Assembly (NCBI GenBank): GCA_963765705.1
Contig: CAVXXJ010000013.1
Location: forward strand, 310,001-374,000
Length of the DNA: 64,000 bases
Reading direction: 5' to 3'
Origin: Gaiellasilicea sp963765705
GTDB lineage: Bacteria > Actinomycetota > Thermoleophilia > Gaiellales > Gaiellaceae
Below are positions 45,183 to 54,579 of the stretch, piece by piece. The position numbers were made by a program, and so were the translations under genes. Numbering within the stretch: position 1 is the stretch's first letter; every line of letters begins with the position of its first letter. The notes under the pieces were generated by a model, which saw only the letters and a program-made list of their open reading frames with translations, did no database searches and was not told where the DNA came from.

Positions 45183-45955
45183 TGGAGGAGCGGCGCCTCG
45201 GACCCGTCGTCGGGCTCGGCACCTGGAACACGTTCAAGGGCGACGAGCCGCTCGCGCGCGAGGTCGTCGGCGCGGCGCTCGGCGCGGGCAGCCGCTGCTT
45301 CGACACCTCGCCGATGTACGGAGCCGCCGAGCGGTCGCTCGGCCGCGCGCTGGAGGGACGCCGCGACGATGCGGTCCTGCTGACGAAGATCTGGAGCCCC
45401 TCGGCGGAGGAGGCACACCGCCAGTACGCCGACCAGCTCGCCTGGTTCGGTCGGGTCGATGTCGAGCAGATCCACAACCTGGTGGCATGGGCGGAGTACC
45501 TGCCGTGGCTCGAGACGGAGCGGGACGCGGGGAGGATCGGCCGGATCGGCGTCACCCACTACGCGACCTCGGCTTTCGGCGAGCTCGAGCGGGCGCTCCG
45601 CACGGGCCGCTTCGAGACGATGCAGGTGCCGCTCAACCCGCACGAGCGCGAGTGCGAGCGGGTGCTGCTGCCGCTCGCGGCTGAGCTCGGCGTCGCGGTC
45701 GTCGTGATGCGTCCGCTCGGCGGAGGATCGCTGGCGGCGCGTCCGCCGTCCGCGGCGGAGCTCGCTCCGCTGGAGCCCTTCGGCGTCACGACCTGGCCGC
45801 AGGCGCTGCTCAAGTGGGCGCTCTCCGACCCTCGCGTCGACCTCGTCATCCCCGCCACCTCGCGACCCGAGCGCGCCGCCGAGAACGCCGCCGCCGGCTC
45901 GCCGCCGTGGTTCGGGCGTGAGGAGCGGGCGTACGTGGAAGGACTTGCGCGATGA
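45182..45955 (+). CDS. Aldo/keto reductase
   Basis: A 257-residue TIM-barrel oxidoreductase using NADPH. The catalytic tetrad region is visible: the Asp in SRCFDTSPMYGAAERSLGRAL with its Tyr, the Lys in VLLTKIWSP, and a His further on in QIHNLVAW. The cofactor end PLNPHERECER to VIPATSRPERAAENAAA is family-like. It overlaps the DUF3866 stop and the Nudix ATG. The carbonyl substrate cannot be told. Confidence 0.87.
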   Translation: MEERRLGPVVGLGTWNTFKGDEPLAREVVGAALGAGSRCFDTSPMYGAAERSLGRALEGRRDDAVLLTKIWSPSAEEAHRQYADQLAWFGRVDVEQIHNLVAWAEYLPWLETERDAGRIGRIGVTHYATSAFGELERALRTGRFETMQVPLNPHERECERVLLPLAAELGVAVVVMRPLGGGSLAARPPSAAELAPLEPFGVTTWPQALLKWALSDPRVDLVIPATSRPERAAENAAAGSPPWFGREERAYVEGLAR

Positions 45956-46422
45956 GGGTGTGGCAAGGAAGGCGCTTCTCGGTATTGGTCGAGGACGGGT
46001 TCGAGGTCGCCGACACCGCGGACGCGGTCGCGGTCGTCGCGCTGGACGCCGACGAGCGCATCGTCCTGGTCCGCCAGACACGGCGCGCGGTCGGCGCCGA
46101 GCTGCTCGAGCTGCCGGCCGGGCTCGTCGACGAGGGCGAGGAGCCGCTCGCGGCGGCGCAGCGCGAGCTGCGCGAGGAGACGGGCCTGCACGGCGGCCGC
46201 TGGCGCGAGCTCGCCTCGTTCTGGACCTCACCCGGCTTCGTCACCGAGCTCTTGACGGTGTTCGTGGCGGACGGGCTCGAAGAGGGGGAGCCCGAACCGG
46301 ACGAGGAAGAGGAGCTCGAGGTCGTCCGCTGGACGTTGGCCGAGGCCGAGGCGCAGGTTCACGAGCTGAGAGACGCAACCACGCTCGTCGGGCTTCTCCT
46401 CTGGCTGCGGGAACGTTCCTAA
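45952..46422 (+). CDS. Nudix hydrolase, ADP-ribose pyrophosphatase-like
   Basis: A 156-residue Nudix protein. The Nudix box GLVDEGEEPLAAAQRELREETGL (residues ~61-83) matches GX5EX7REUXEEXGU in full, preceded by the LLELPAG strand used by ADP-ribose pyrophosphatases. The acidic segment EPEPDEEEELEVVRW follows. ATG 45952 overlaps the reductase stop. In Mycobacterium a Nudix gene also lies next to pyrG (Rv1700), which supports an ADP-ribose-type role. Confidence 0.9.
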   Translation: MRVWQGRRFSVLVEDGFEVADTADAVAVVALDADERIVLVRQTRRAVGAELLELPAGLVDEGEEPLAAAQRELREETGLHGGRWRELASFWTSPGFVTELLTVFVADGLEEGEPEPDEEEELEVVRWTLAEAEAQVHELRDATTLVGLLLWLRERS

Positions 46423-46426
46423 GAGA

Positions 46427-46432
46427 TATCGT
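46427..46432 (+). promoter_or_regulatory. -10 box TATCGT for ald
   Basis: TATCGT followed by 9 bases and ATG 46442. Confidence 0.45.
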
Positions 46433-46441
46433 TCCGCGGCC

Positions 46442-47563
46442 ATGCGCATCGGCGTCGCCAAGGAGATCAAGCCTCAGGAGTACCGCGTCGCGCTGACGCC
46501 GGCCGGCGCGCGCGAGCTCGTCCAGCGCGGCCACGACGTCGTCGTCGAGACCGGGGCCGGCGCGGGGAGCCAGTTCCCAGACGCCGACTACGAGGCGAAC
46601 GGCGCCCGGATCGCGTCGGTCGACGACGTGTGGAGCAGCGCGGAGCTGCTGTTGAAGGTGAAGGAGCCGATCGCGCCCGAGTACGGCCGCCTGCGTGAGG
46701 GCCTCGTGCTCTTCACCTACCTGCACATCGCCGCCGACGAGCCGCTGACGCGGGCGCTCGCCGACAGCGGCATCGCAGCCGTGGCCTACGAGACGGTCGA
46801 GACGGACGATCGCCGGCTGCCGTTGCTGGCGCCGATGAGCGAGGTCGCAGGCCGCCTCGCGCCGCAGGCCGGCGCGCACTACCTCGAGCGGCCGAAAGGC
46901 GGCCGTGGGCTGCTGCTCGGCGGCGTCGCGGGCGTCGCTCCCGGGAAGGTCGTCGTCATCGGCGGCGGCATCGTCGGCTACAACGCGGCGGTGATCGCGC
47001 TCGGGCTCGGCGCCCAGGTGACGATCCTCGAGCGGTCGGTCGACCGAATGCGCCATCTCGAGGAGGTGCTGCACGGCCGCGTCACGCTGCTGATGTCGAC
47101 GACCCTCCAGATCGAGAGCTCGACCGCCAACGCCGATCTGGTGATCGGCGCGGTCCTGATCCCCGGCGCGCTCGCGCCGAAGCTCCTCACGCGCGAGATG
47201 GTCGCCGGGATGAAGGACGGCAGCGTCTTCTGCGACGTCGCGATCGACCAGGGCGGCTGCGCGGAGACCTCACACGCGACGACGCATGACGATCCCGTCT
47301 ACGAGGTCGACGGCGTCACCCACTACTGCGTCGCGAACATGCCGGGCGCCGTCCCGATCACGTCGACGATGGCGCTCACGAACGTGACGCTGCCCTACGT
47401 CGAGGCGATCGCCGACCACGGGCTCGCTCAGGCCGTGGCGCACGACAAGGCGCTCGCACGAGGCGTCAACGTGCTCGACGGACGGATCACCTACGAAGCC
47501 GTCGCAGAGGCGCATGGGCTCGAGTACACGCCGCTCGAGGACGTGCTCGGCTCGACCGTCTAG
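46442..47563 (+). CDS. ald: Alanine dehydrogenase
   Basis: NAD-dependent alanine dehydrogenase (pyruvate, ammonia and NADH to L-alanine, and back). The 373-residue protein begins RIGVAKEIKPQEYRVALTPAG, has KVKEP with the catalytic Lys, FTYLHIAAD with the catalytic His, the Rossmann fold VVIGGGIVGYNAAVIALGLGA and the late NMPGAVPITSTMALTN. Length and order are normal. After the stop a 48-residue membrane protein is encoded on the other strand. Confidence 0.95.
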   Translation: MRIGVAKEIKPQEYRVALTPAGARELVQRGHDVVVETGAGAGSQFPDADYEANGARIASVDDVWSSAELLLKVKEPIAPEYGRLREGLVLFTYLHIAADEPLTRALADSGIAAVAYETVETDDRRLPLLAPMSEVAGRLAPQAGAHYLERPKGGRGLLLGGVAGVAPGKVVVIGGGIVGYNAAVIALGLGAQVTILERSVDRMRHLEEVLHGRVTLLMSTTLQIESSTANADLVIGAVLIPGALAPKLLTREMVAGMKDGSVFCDVAIDQGGCAETSHATTHDDPVYEVDGVTHYCVANMPGAVPITSTMALTNVTLPYVEAIADHGLAQAVAHDKALARGVNVLDGRITYEAVAEAHGLEYTPLEDVLGSTV

Positions 47564-47706
47564 GAGGTCGAGGCGTTCTTCGCGTCGAGCTGCTTCTGGC
47601 TCTTCGACGGGCTGAGCTTGACGACCGCCCACGTCACGGCCGAGGCGAGGCTGATGATCAGGGCCATGTAGATGGTGAGGCCGATGAGACCGAGGACGGT
47701 GTCCAT
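47560..47706 (-). CDS. 48-residue single-pass membrane protein
   Basis: A short gene on the minus strand whose stop lies on the ald stop. The product has one hydrophobic helix (residues ~4-29, VLGLIGLTIYMALIISLASAVTW), a Lys, then a polar, basic tail (SPSKSQKQLDAKN). The reading is supported by its own TATTGT -10 box 9 bases before the ATG, and by the clean membrane-helix-plus-tail layout. Family unknown. Confidence 0.6.
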   Translation of the reverse strand: MDTVLGLIGLTIYMALIISLASAVTWAVVKLSPSKSQKQLDAKNASTS

Positions 47707-47715
47707 TCGCGCCGT

Positions 47716-47721
47716 ACAATA
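47716..47721 (-). promoter_or_regulatory. -10 box TATTGT for the 48-residue protein
   Basis: Minus-strand TATTGT followed by 9 bases and the ATG at 47706; it lies just left of the palindromic element. Confidence 0.45.
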
Positions 47722-47727
47722 GCCCGC

Positions 47728-47788
47728 CTAGGAGGGTCTGGCGAAATATCGGCTGAGTCGCCGGGGTTCCGCCAAACCCTCCTAGAAT
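47728..47788 (+). repeat. Palindromic element, copy 2 (before deoB)
   Basis: CTAGGAGGGTCTGGCG pairs with CGCCAAACCCTCCTAG with one mismatch, around a core AAATATCGGCTGAGTCGCCGGGGTTC. The left 38 bases match copy 1 (13635) at all but about six positions, and the changed stem positions keep pairing in both copies. The right arm forms part of the TAGAAT box of deoB. It is flanked by divergent leaderless promoters. Confidence 0.7.
47783..47788 (+). promoter_or_regulatory. -10 box TAGAAT for deoB
   Basis: TAGAAT followed by 6 bases and GTG 47795, built into the right arm of the palindrome. Confidence 0.6.
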
Positions 47789-47794
47789 GATTCA

Positions 47795-48961
47795 GTGCCG
47801 CGGGCGTGCGTGATCGTTCTGGATGCCGTCGGCGCGGGAGAGTTGCCCGACGCGGCCTCATTCGGAGATGAGGGCTCCAACACGCTCGGCAACGTCGCCC
47901 GCGCCGTCGGAGGCCTCGACCTGCCCGCGCTCGAGGCGCTCGGCCTCGGCAACGTGATGCCGCTCGAGGGCTGCCCGCCTCAGCCGGGTGCGCCGGCGGT
48001 CGCAGGGAGGCTGCTCGAGCGCTCCAAGGGCAAGGACACGACGACCGGCCACTGGGAGCTGATGGGGATCGTCACCGCGACGGCGATGCCGACCTACCCG
48101 CACGGCTTCCCGCACGACGTGATCGACCCGTTCATGCACAAGACCGGCCGCGGCGTGCTCGGCAACAAGCCCGCGTCCGGGACGGAGATCATCCAGGAGC
48201 TCGGCGAGGAGCACCAGAAGACCGGGAAGTGGATCGTCTACACGTCCGGCGACTCCGTCTTCCAGATCGCCGCGCACGAGGAGACGATCCCGCTCGAGGA
48301 GCTCTACGAGGGCTGCAAGATCGCGCGCGAGATCCTGACCGGCAAGCACGCGGTCGGGCGGGTGATCGCCCGCCCGTTCGCCGGTGAGCCCGGGAGCTAC
48401 GAGCGCACACCGAACCGGCACGACTTCTCGCTCGTGCCGCGCCGGCCGAACTATCTCTCGCTGATCCGGGACGCCGGCCACAAGGTGAACGGCGTCGGCA
48501 AGATCAGCGACATCTTCGCCGGCTGGGACGTCGACGAGTCGTTCACGACGAAGTCGAACGTCGACGGGATCAACAAGATCGTCGAGCTGCTCCAGTCCAT
48601 CGACGGCGGCTTCGTCTTCGCGAATCTGGTCGAGACCGACCAGCTCTGGGGGCACCGGAACGACCCGGTCAACTTCCACCGCTGCCTGCAGGACTTCGAC
48701 CGGCGGCTCGAGGACATCCTGGAGGCGCTCAGACCCGGCGACCTGCTGATCATCACCTCCGACCACGGCTGCGACCCGACGACCGCTTCGACCGACCACT
48801 CGCGGGAGCACGCGCTGCTCCTCGCGTACGCCGCGGGTCGGAACGCGCAGGGCGCCGTGCACGAGGGGGAGTTCGGCGACGTCGGCGCGACCGTGAACGC
48901 CTGGCTGGGCGGCAAGGGCCCCGGTCGCGGCATCCCCGGCAAGCCGATCATCGAGCCATGA
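47795..48961 (+). CDS. deoB: Phosphopentomutase
   Basis: DeoB interconverts (deoxy)ribose 1- and 5-phosphates in nucleoside salvage. The 388-residue alkaline-phosphatase-fold enzyme has VIVLDAVGAGELPDAASFGD (metal Asp), the nucleophile region GKDTTTGHWELMG, FANLVETDQLWGHRNDP and LLIITSDHGCDPTTASTDHSREH with the metal Asp/His residues. Thymidine phosphorylase two genes downstream makes its substrate, so the salvage pathway is in one operon. GTG 47795 fits the leaderless box. Confidence 0.95.
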   Translation: MPRACVIVLDAVGAGELPDAASFGDEGSNTLGNVARAVGGLDLPALEALGLGNVMPLEGCPPQPGAPAVAGRLLERSKGKDTTTGHWELMGIVTATAMPTYPHGFPHDVIDPFMHKTGRGVLGNKPASGTEIIQELGEEHQKTGKWIVYTSGDSVFQIAAHEETIPLEELYEGCKIAREILTGKHAVGRVIARPFAGEPGSYERTPNRHDFSLVPRRPNYLSLIRDAGHKVNGVGKISDIFAGWDVDESFTTKSNVDGINKIVELLQSIDGGFVFANLVETDQLWGHRNDPVNFHRCLQDFDRRLEDILEALRPGDLLIITSDHGCDPTTASTDHSREHALLLAYAAGRNAQGAVHEGEFGDVGATVNAWLGGKGPGRGIPGKPIIEP

Positions 48962-49677
48962 AGCTCGACAACCCGCTCGTCGTCCAGTGGGAGTACGCCA
49001 GCGAGGAGCGCCTCGCCAAGCGCAACCAGACCTACCGGGAGCTGACCGAGGGCGTGATCGCCGAGGACGCCGTGTTCGAGGCCATTCGCGACGCGAAGCC
49101 GGAGCGCTTCCTCGACGCCGGCTGCGGGATGGGCGAGCTCGCCGAGCGCGTCCAGCGCGAGCTCGGTGCCACCGTCAAGGCGATCGACATCTCGCCGCGG
49201 ATGGTCGAGCTGACGCGCGCCCGCGGCGTCGACGCGGAGGTCGCCGACCTCCAGGAGCTCCCATTCGAAGCCGCGTCGTTCGGCTGTGTCGCCGCCAACT
49301 GGGTGCTCCACCACGTGCCCGACCTCGACCGCGGCATCAGCGAGCTCGCCCGTGTCCTGCGCCCCGGCGGCCGGCTCGTCGCCGCGACGCTCGGCGACGG
49401 GAACATGCAGGAGCTGTGGGACCTGCTCGGCGGCGAGGTCACGGCCGGCCTCTCGTTCGGCTACGGCAACGGCGAAGCCGCGCTCGCGCCGCACTTCACG
49501 CAGATCGAGCGGCACGACGCCAACGGGACCGTCGTCTTCCCCGACCGGCCGTCGATGCACGCGTTCGTCGCGGCGACGACGTCGCGCTCCCACCTCGCGG
49601 AGCGCATCCCCGAGTTGGCGGAGCCCTTCGAGACGCGCTCGACGCACTGCGTCTACCTCGCTGAGAAGGCCGCGTGA
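48958..49677 (+). CDS. SAM-dependent methyltransferase, first of a tandem pair
   Basis: A 239-residue class I methyltransferase. Motif I is RFLDAGCGMGELAERVQRELG, the acidic loop AIDISPRMVELTRARG, motif post-I VADLQELPFEAASFG and motif III LRPGGRLVAATLG. It overlaps deoB by ATGA and the next paralogue by GTGA. The pair share a similar N-terminal extension (PLVVQWEYASEERLAKRNQTY; PQYVREEYASERGLLGRRSAY), so they come from a duplication. The substrate is unknown. Confidence 0.85.
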   Translation: MKLDNPLVVQWEYASEERLAKRNQTYRELTEGVIAEDAVFEAIRDAKPERFLDAGCGMGELAERVQRELGATVKAIDISPRMVELTRARGVDAEVADLQELPFEAASFGCVAANWVLHHVPDLDRGISELARVLRPGGRLVAATLGDGNMQELWDLLGGEVTAGLSFGYGNGEAALAPHFTQIERHDANGTVVFPDRPSMHAFVAATTSRSHLAERIPELAEPFETRSTHCVYLAEKAA

Positions 49678-50383
49678 ACACGCTCAACGACCCGCAGTAC
49701 GTTCGCGAGGAGTACGCGAGCGAACGCGGCTTGCTCGGGCGGCGAAGCGCCTACGACTACGCCTCGGGGCCGAACCCCCTCGAGCTCCTCTTCGACGCGA
49801 TCGCCGTGGCGCGACCCAGACGGGTGTTCGAGGCCGGCTGCGGGCCCGGCGAGCTCGCCGAGCGGGTTCAGGTAGAGCTGGGAGCCGACGTCGTCGCGGT
49901 CGACACCTCGCCGCGGATGGTCGAGCTCGCCCGCGCTCGCGGTGTCGACGCGCGGGTCGGCGACGTGCAGGAGCTTCCGTTCGCCGACGCCGAGTTCGAC
50001 TGCGCGATCGCCGCGTGGATGCTCTACCACGTCCCCGACGTCCCGCAGGCTCTCGCGGAGCTCGCCCGCGTGCTCGAGCCAGGTGGACGCCTCGTCGCGG
50101 TCACGAACTACCTCGATCATCTCCAGGAGGCGCGGGAGCTGATCGGCGCGCCCTCGCGGACCTTCTCCGCGTTCAGCGGCGAGAACGCCGAGGAGCTGCT
50201 TCGCGAGGCGTTCAGCGACGTGGAGCGGTACGAAGCAAGCGGGGAGATCAGGTTCCCGACCCGCGAATCCGTCATGGAGTACGTCGCGGCGACGCAGGGT
50301 CTCTGGCGGATCGAGGCAGAGGTCCCGCGGCTCGAGCTGCCGTTCGTCGTCCGGCGGCGTACGGTCGTGCTGGTGGCGGCGAC

Positions 50384-50387
<4 letters not shown>
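49674..50387 (+). CDS. SAM-dependent methyltransferase, second of a tandem pair
   Basis: A 237-residue paralogue of the preceding gene, with motif I VFEAGCGPGELAERVQVELG, AVDTSPRMVELARARG, VGDVQELPFADAEFD and LEPGGRLVAVTNY. The second halves of the two proteins differ more than the first halves, which suggests different acceptors. GTG 49674 overlaps the stop before it; its stop overlaps the thymidine phosphorylase GTG. Confidence 0.85.
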
Positions 50388-51681
<1,294 letters not shown>

Positions 51682-51682
<1 letters not shown>

Positions 51683-52197
51683 TGATCCGGCGCGAGCGCC
51701 ACGAGGACGAGGCCGAGATCTCCCGGCTGATCGATGCTGCGTTCGGCGACCGCGAAACGTCCGTGTTCGCCGAGCAGATCCGAGCTTCGCCCGGCTACGT
51801 CGCCGAGCTCGCGTTCGTCGTCGAGGAGGAGGGCGAGATCGTCGCGCACACGATGCTGAGCCGGGTACGCCTGCAGGGACCGGACGTCGACGTGCTGATC
51901 CTGACGCCGATGTCGGTGCGGCCCGACCGCCAGCGGCAGGGCGTGGGCAGCGAGCTGATCGAAGCCGCGCTCGCCGCTGCGGACGAGTGCGGGGAGCTGC
52001 TGGTGCTCGTCGAGGGCGTGCCGTCCTACTATCCGCAGTTCGGCTTCGTTTCCGCGACCGAGCTCGGACTCGAGCGGCCGGACCCGAAGATCCCCGAGGC
52101 AGCCTGGATGGTGCGCCCGCTGAGCGCGTACGAGCCGGCGCTCCGGGGTCGAGTCGTCTACCCCTCGTTCTTCCCACGGCCACCCGCCGGTGCCTGA
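51682..52197 (+). CDS. GNAT acetyltransferase
   Basis: A 171-residue N-acetyltransferase of the YhbS/PA3944-like type. It begins MIRRERHEDEAEISRLIDAAFG, has IVAHTMLSRVRL, the acetyl-CoA loop VRPDRQRQGVGSELIEAAL around residues 75-94, and the family's VPSYYPQFGFVSATELGLE. The ATG overlaps the phosphorylase stop and its end overlaps the mutM start by 8 bases. The acceptor is unknown. Confidence 0.87.
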
Positions 52198-53005
52198 GCT
52201 CCCCGAGGTCGAGACCGTCCGGCGAGCGATCGCGCCGGCACTGGAGGGGCGGACGCTCGACCATGTCGAGATCAGCGACGTCCGGCTGACCCGGCCGGAG
52301 GATCCGCTCGAGGTCGCCACGGAGCTGACAGGGGAGCGCGTCGAGCACGTCGACCGGCGCGGCAAGTACCTGATCGTTCGCTTCGCTTCCGGCCGCGCGC
52401 TCCTGATCCACCTGCGGATGACGGGCAGCCTGCTGCAGGACCCGGGGGAGACGACGCATGTTCGGGCTGTTCTCAAACTTGACAACGGTACGGAGGTCGG
52501 CTACCGAGACGTGCGCCGCTTCGGCACCTGGCTCCTGCTCGAGCCGGGCGAGCTCGAGCCCTATCTCGGCGCGCGCCTCGGTGAGGAGCCGCTTCTGGCC
52601 GCGTTCACGGCGAGGGGGCTCGGCGAGCGGCTGGAAGGACGCCGGGCGCCGCTGAAGGCGGCGTTGCTCGACCAGCGCACCCTGGCCGGGCTCGGGAACA
52701 TCTACGTCGACGAGGCGCTCTGGTACGCGAAGCTCCATCCGCTCCGCGTCGCCGGCTCGCTCGACCGAGACGAGCTCCGGCGACTGCACCGTGCGATCCG
52801 CAAGGCGCTCGAGCTCGGGATCGCCCGGCAGGGCTCGACGCTCACCGACTACCGGCTTCCGGACGGCTCGTCGGGCTCGATGCAGAAGGAGTTCAAGGCC
52901 TACGGACGCCTCGACGAGCCGTGTGACCGCTGCGGCACGCCGCTCGAGAAGATCCGCGTCGGCGGCCGCGGCACCTGGTTCTGCCCCCGCTGTCAGCGAC
53001 CCTGA
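52190..53005 (+). CDS. mutM: Formamidopyrimidine-DNA glycosylase
   Basis: Fpg/MutM removes 8-oxoguanine and formamidopyrimidines and cuts the strand. The 271-residue protein starts with the catalytic PELPEVETVRRAI (Pro2, Glu3), has the Lys in HVDRRGKYLIVRF, the LIHLRMTGSLL block, the helix-two-turn-helix LAGLGNIYVDEALWYAKLHPL and the C-terminal zinc finger CDRCGTPLEKIRVGGRGTWFCPRCQ. All four zinc Cys are present. GTG 52190 is fixed by the need for Pro at position 2. Confidence 0.96.
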   Translation: MPELPEVETVRRAIAPALEGRTLDHVEISDVRLTRPEDPLEVATELTGERVEHVDRRGKYLIVRFASGRALLIHLRMTGSLLQDPGETTHVRAVLKLDNGTEVGYRDVRRFGTWLLLEPGELEPYLGARLGEEPLLAAFTARGLGERLEGRRAPLKAALLDQRTLAGLGNIYVDEALWYAKLHPLRVAGSLDRDELRRLHRAIRKALELGIARQGSTLTDYRLPDGSSGSMQKEFKAYGRLDEPCDRCGTPLEKIRVGGRGTWFCPRCQRP

Positions 53006-53114
53006 AACCTAGACTCGTAACTTCGGCCCACACCTGTTAGAAGTTGTATGCCGGGCGCTGGTTGCGCTTCGGCACGTGCCCAGGGGAACCAGGGGCATAG
53101 AGGGCAAACCAACT

Positions 53115-53121
53115 AAGGGGG
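53115..53121 (+). promoter_or_regulatory. Strong ribosome site AAGGGGG for a TTG start
   Basis: AAGGGGG lies 6 bases before TTG 53128, and so selects TTG over ATG 53140. Strong ribosome sites in this window are limited to exported-protein genes. Confidence 0.65.
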
Positions 53122-53127
53122 ATCATC

Positions 53128-53979
53128 TTGCAAGTCAGAATGCGCTTTGCGGTGGCTGCGGCTGCCGTTCTGACGGTTGCGCTCAGCGCGGCTGTCGCCT
53201 TCGCGGACAGCGTCGGGCCGATCATCTTCGAGCCGCCGACCTACGTCGTCGGGGACATCGACGGCCAGGACGGCTGGAAGAGCACGGGGCCGTACGACCA
53301 CGCGGTCGCTGCTCAGAGCCTGTACGCGGGCTTCGATTCGCAGAGCCTGCGCATCTCGAACGCGATCACGAGCGGCAGCTTCGGCGACCAGACCTTCTCG
53401 AAGGAGCTCGTCAGCGAGGCCGGCGAGACGTCGGCACAGGGTGACGGCGTCTCCGGTCCGCGGCGGAACTACTTCGAGGCGCGCTGGAAGTTCGCCTCGA
53501 CCACGCCGAACGCCGAGCAGCCCGGCCTGCAGTTCGTGGCCAGCCCCGACCGCGGCGACGGCGCCCGGATGAGCTGGGTGCAGATGCGGGACACGCCGGG
53601 CGGTCTCGAGGTCAACTTCAACGACTACCGCGACAACGCGCCCTTCGGTGGCGCCAACGGCGATCCGGCCGGCTGCGGCGCCGAGGACAACTTCGTCCAG
53701 ACGACGCTCGCCACCGGCCTCGACCGCAAGAAGCCGCACACGGTCGAGATGGAGATCAACTTCCGTGAGGGTCCGCGGAACGACGTGGTGAAGGTGTGGG
53801 TCGACGGAAAGCTCGAGATCACCGGCACGACGTGGGAGGACTACTTCCGCTACTGCGAGGGCAACCCGACTCGCACGGTGGACTCGATGCTCTTCCGCAC
53901 GGCCGGCGATCCGGCGCCCGCGACGCTCGGTCACGGGTTCCTGGTCGATCGCCTGGCGCTGTTCTCGGGCACGCGCTAG
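53128..53979 (+). CDS. Secreted protein with concanavalin-like fold
   Basis: A 283-residue exported protein with a signal peptide (MQVRMRFAVAAAAVLTVALSA, cleavage near AFADS at ~27). The mature part is rich in beta-strand patterns, with GWKSTGPYDHAVAAQ, YFEARWKFAS, RGDGARMSWVQMRDTPGGLEVNF and HTVEMEINFREGPRNDVVKVWVDGKLEI, like a jelly-roll lectin/glucanase fold. Two Cys (in AGCGAED and FRYCEG) could form a disulfide. No catalytic motif is recognised. It stands alone between mutM and a strong hairpin terminator. Confidence 0.75.
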   Translation: MQVRMRFAVAAAAVLTVALSAAVAFADSVGPIIFEPPTYVVGDIDGQDGWKSTGPYDHAVAAQSLYAGFDSQSLRISNAITSGSFGDQTFSKELVSEAGETSAQGDGVSGPRRNYFEARWKFASTTPNAEQPGLQFVASPDRGDGARMSWVQMRDTPGGLEVNFNDYRDNAPFGGANGDPAGCGAEDNFVQTTLATGLDRKKPHTVEMEINFREGPRNDVVKVWVDGKLEITGTTWEDYFRYCEGNPTRTVDSMLFRTAGDPAPATLGHGFLVDRLALFSGTR

Positions 53980-54004
53980 ACCGCACGACCTACCTAGAAC
54001 GAAA

Positions 54005-54032
54005 TCGAGGGGCCGGGAAACCGGCCCCTCGA
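54005..54032. terminator. 12-bp hairpin with GAAA loop, bidirectional
   Basis: TCGAGGGGCCGG (54005-54016), loop GAAA, CCGGCCCCTCGA (54021-54032), perfectly paired. It lies between convergent stops at 53979 and 54059 and has no T tract. Confidence 0.75.
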
Positions 54033-54058
54033 ATCGTTCCAAGCTGGCTTCGGGCTAA

Positions 54059-54505
54059 CTAGCCCTTGCCCTTTCCCTTGCCTTTGCCGGGGTTGTCGCC
54101 CTTGCCGGGGTTGTCGCCCCGCTCGGACTGACCTTCCTTCTTCTTCTCGGCCTGCCGCTCCTCAGCCCTGGCCTTCGCGGCTTCGGCCTTGGCGGCCTTG
54201 GCCTTCGCAGCCTTGGCCTTGGCGGCCTTGTGCTTCTTGGCCTTCGCGGCCTTCGCCGCGGGGCTCGTGCACGGGCCGAGCGTGTCGCCGTGGCGCTGGT
54301 GCGCCCGCCACGCGTTCTTGCTGATCTTGATCGTCTTCTTGCCCTTGTGGCAGATCGTCACCTTCTTGCCGTATGCGCCCTGAGCAGAGCTGACGGCGCT
54401 CTGGGCGACACCGACCCCCCCGAGTGCGGCGACCGCGACGAGCGTGCAGGTCACCATCGCGGCGGCGGCGGCGATGCGTGAGCTCAGCTTTCTTGGATTC
54501 GTCAA
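54059..54505 (-). CDS. Secreted protein with ICH..AHxxHGD motif and Lys/Ala-rich tail
   Basis: A ~148-residue exported protein: signal peptide (residues ~1-30, basic LTNPRKLSSR then hydrophobic), a short conserved domain VTICHKGKKTIKISKNAWRAHQRHGDTLG, known as a recurrent motif in secreted proteins of many bacteria, then a long KAAKAKAAKAKAAKAE tract like histone H1 tails, and a C-terminal GDNPGKGKGKGKG. The tail would be strongly cationic and could bind nucleic acid, teichoic acid or glycans. TTG 54505 is preferred over ATG 54520 because AAGGAG lies 5 bases before it and inside the ATG reading. Confidence 0.72.
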   Translation of the reverse strand: MTNPRKLSSRIAAAAAMVTCTLVAVAALGGVGVAQSAVSSAQGAYGKKVTICHKGKKTIKISKNAWRAHQRHGDTLGPCTSPAAKAAKAKKHKAAKAKAAKAKAAKAEAAKARAEERQAEKKKEGQSERGDNPGKGDNPGKGKGKGKG

Positions 54506-54510
54506 ATTGG

Positions 54511-54516
54511 CTCCTT
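54511..54516 (-). promoter_or_regulatory. Ribosome site AAGGAG deciding a TTG start
   Basis: Minus-strand AAGGAG, 5 bases before TTG 54505. The alternative ATG 54520 would place this site inside codons 2-4. Confidence 0.55.
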
Positions 54517-54579
54517 CCATACGAGTGCGGAGAGTCCGCCTTCTGGCTAGTGGACGCTCAAGAGCCTCAACCCCTGCGA

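Noticed and set aside
53010..53015. TAGACT as the promoter of the secreted protein at 53128
   Set aside because: It is over 110 bases from the start and ends just after mutM; other AT-rich hexamers lie closer. I could not decide on one, so no promoter is listed.
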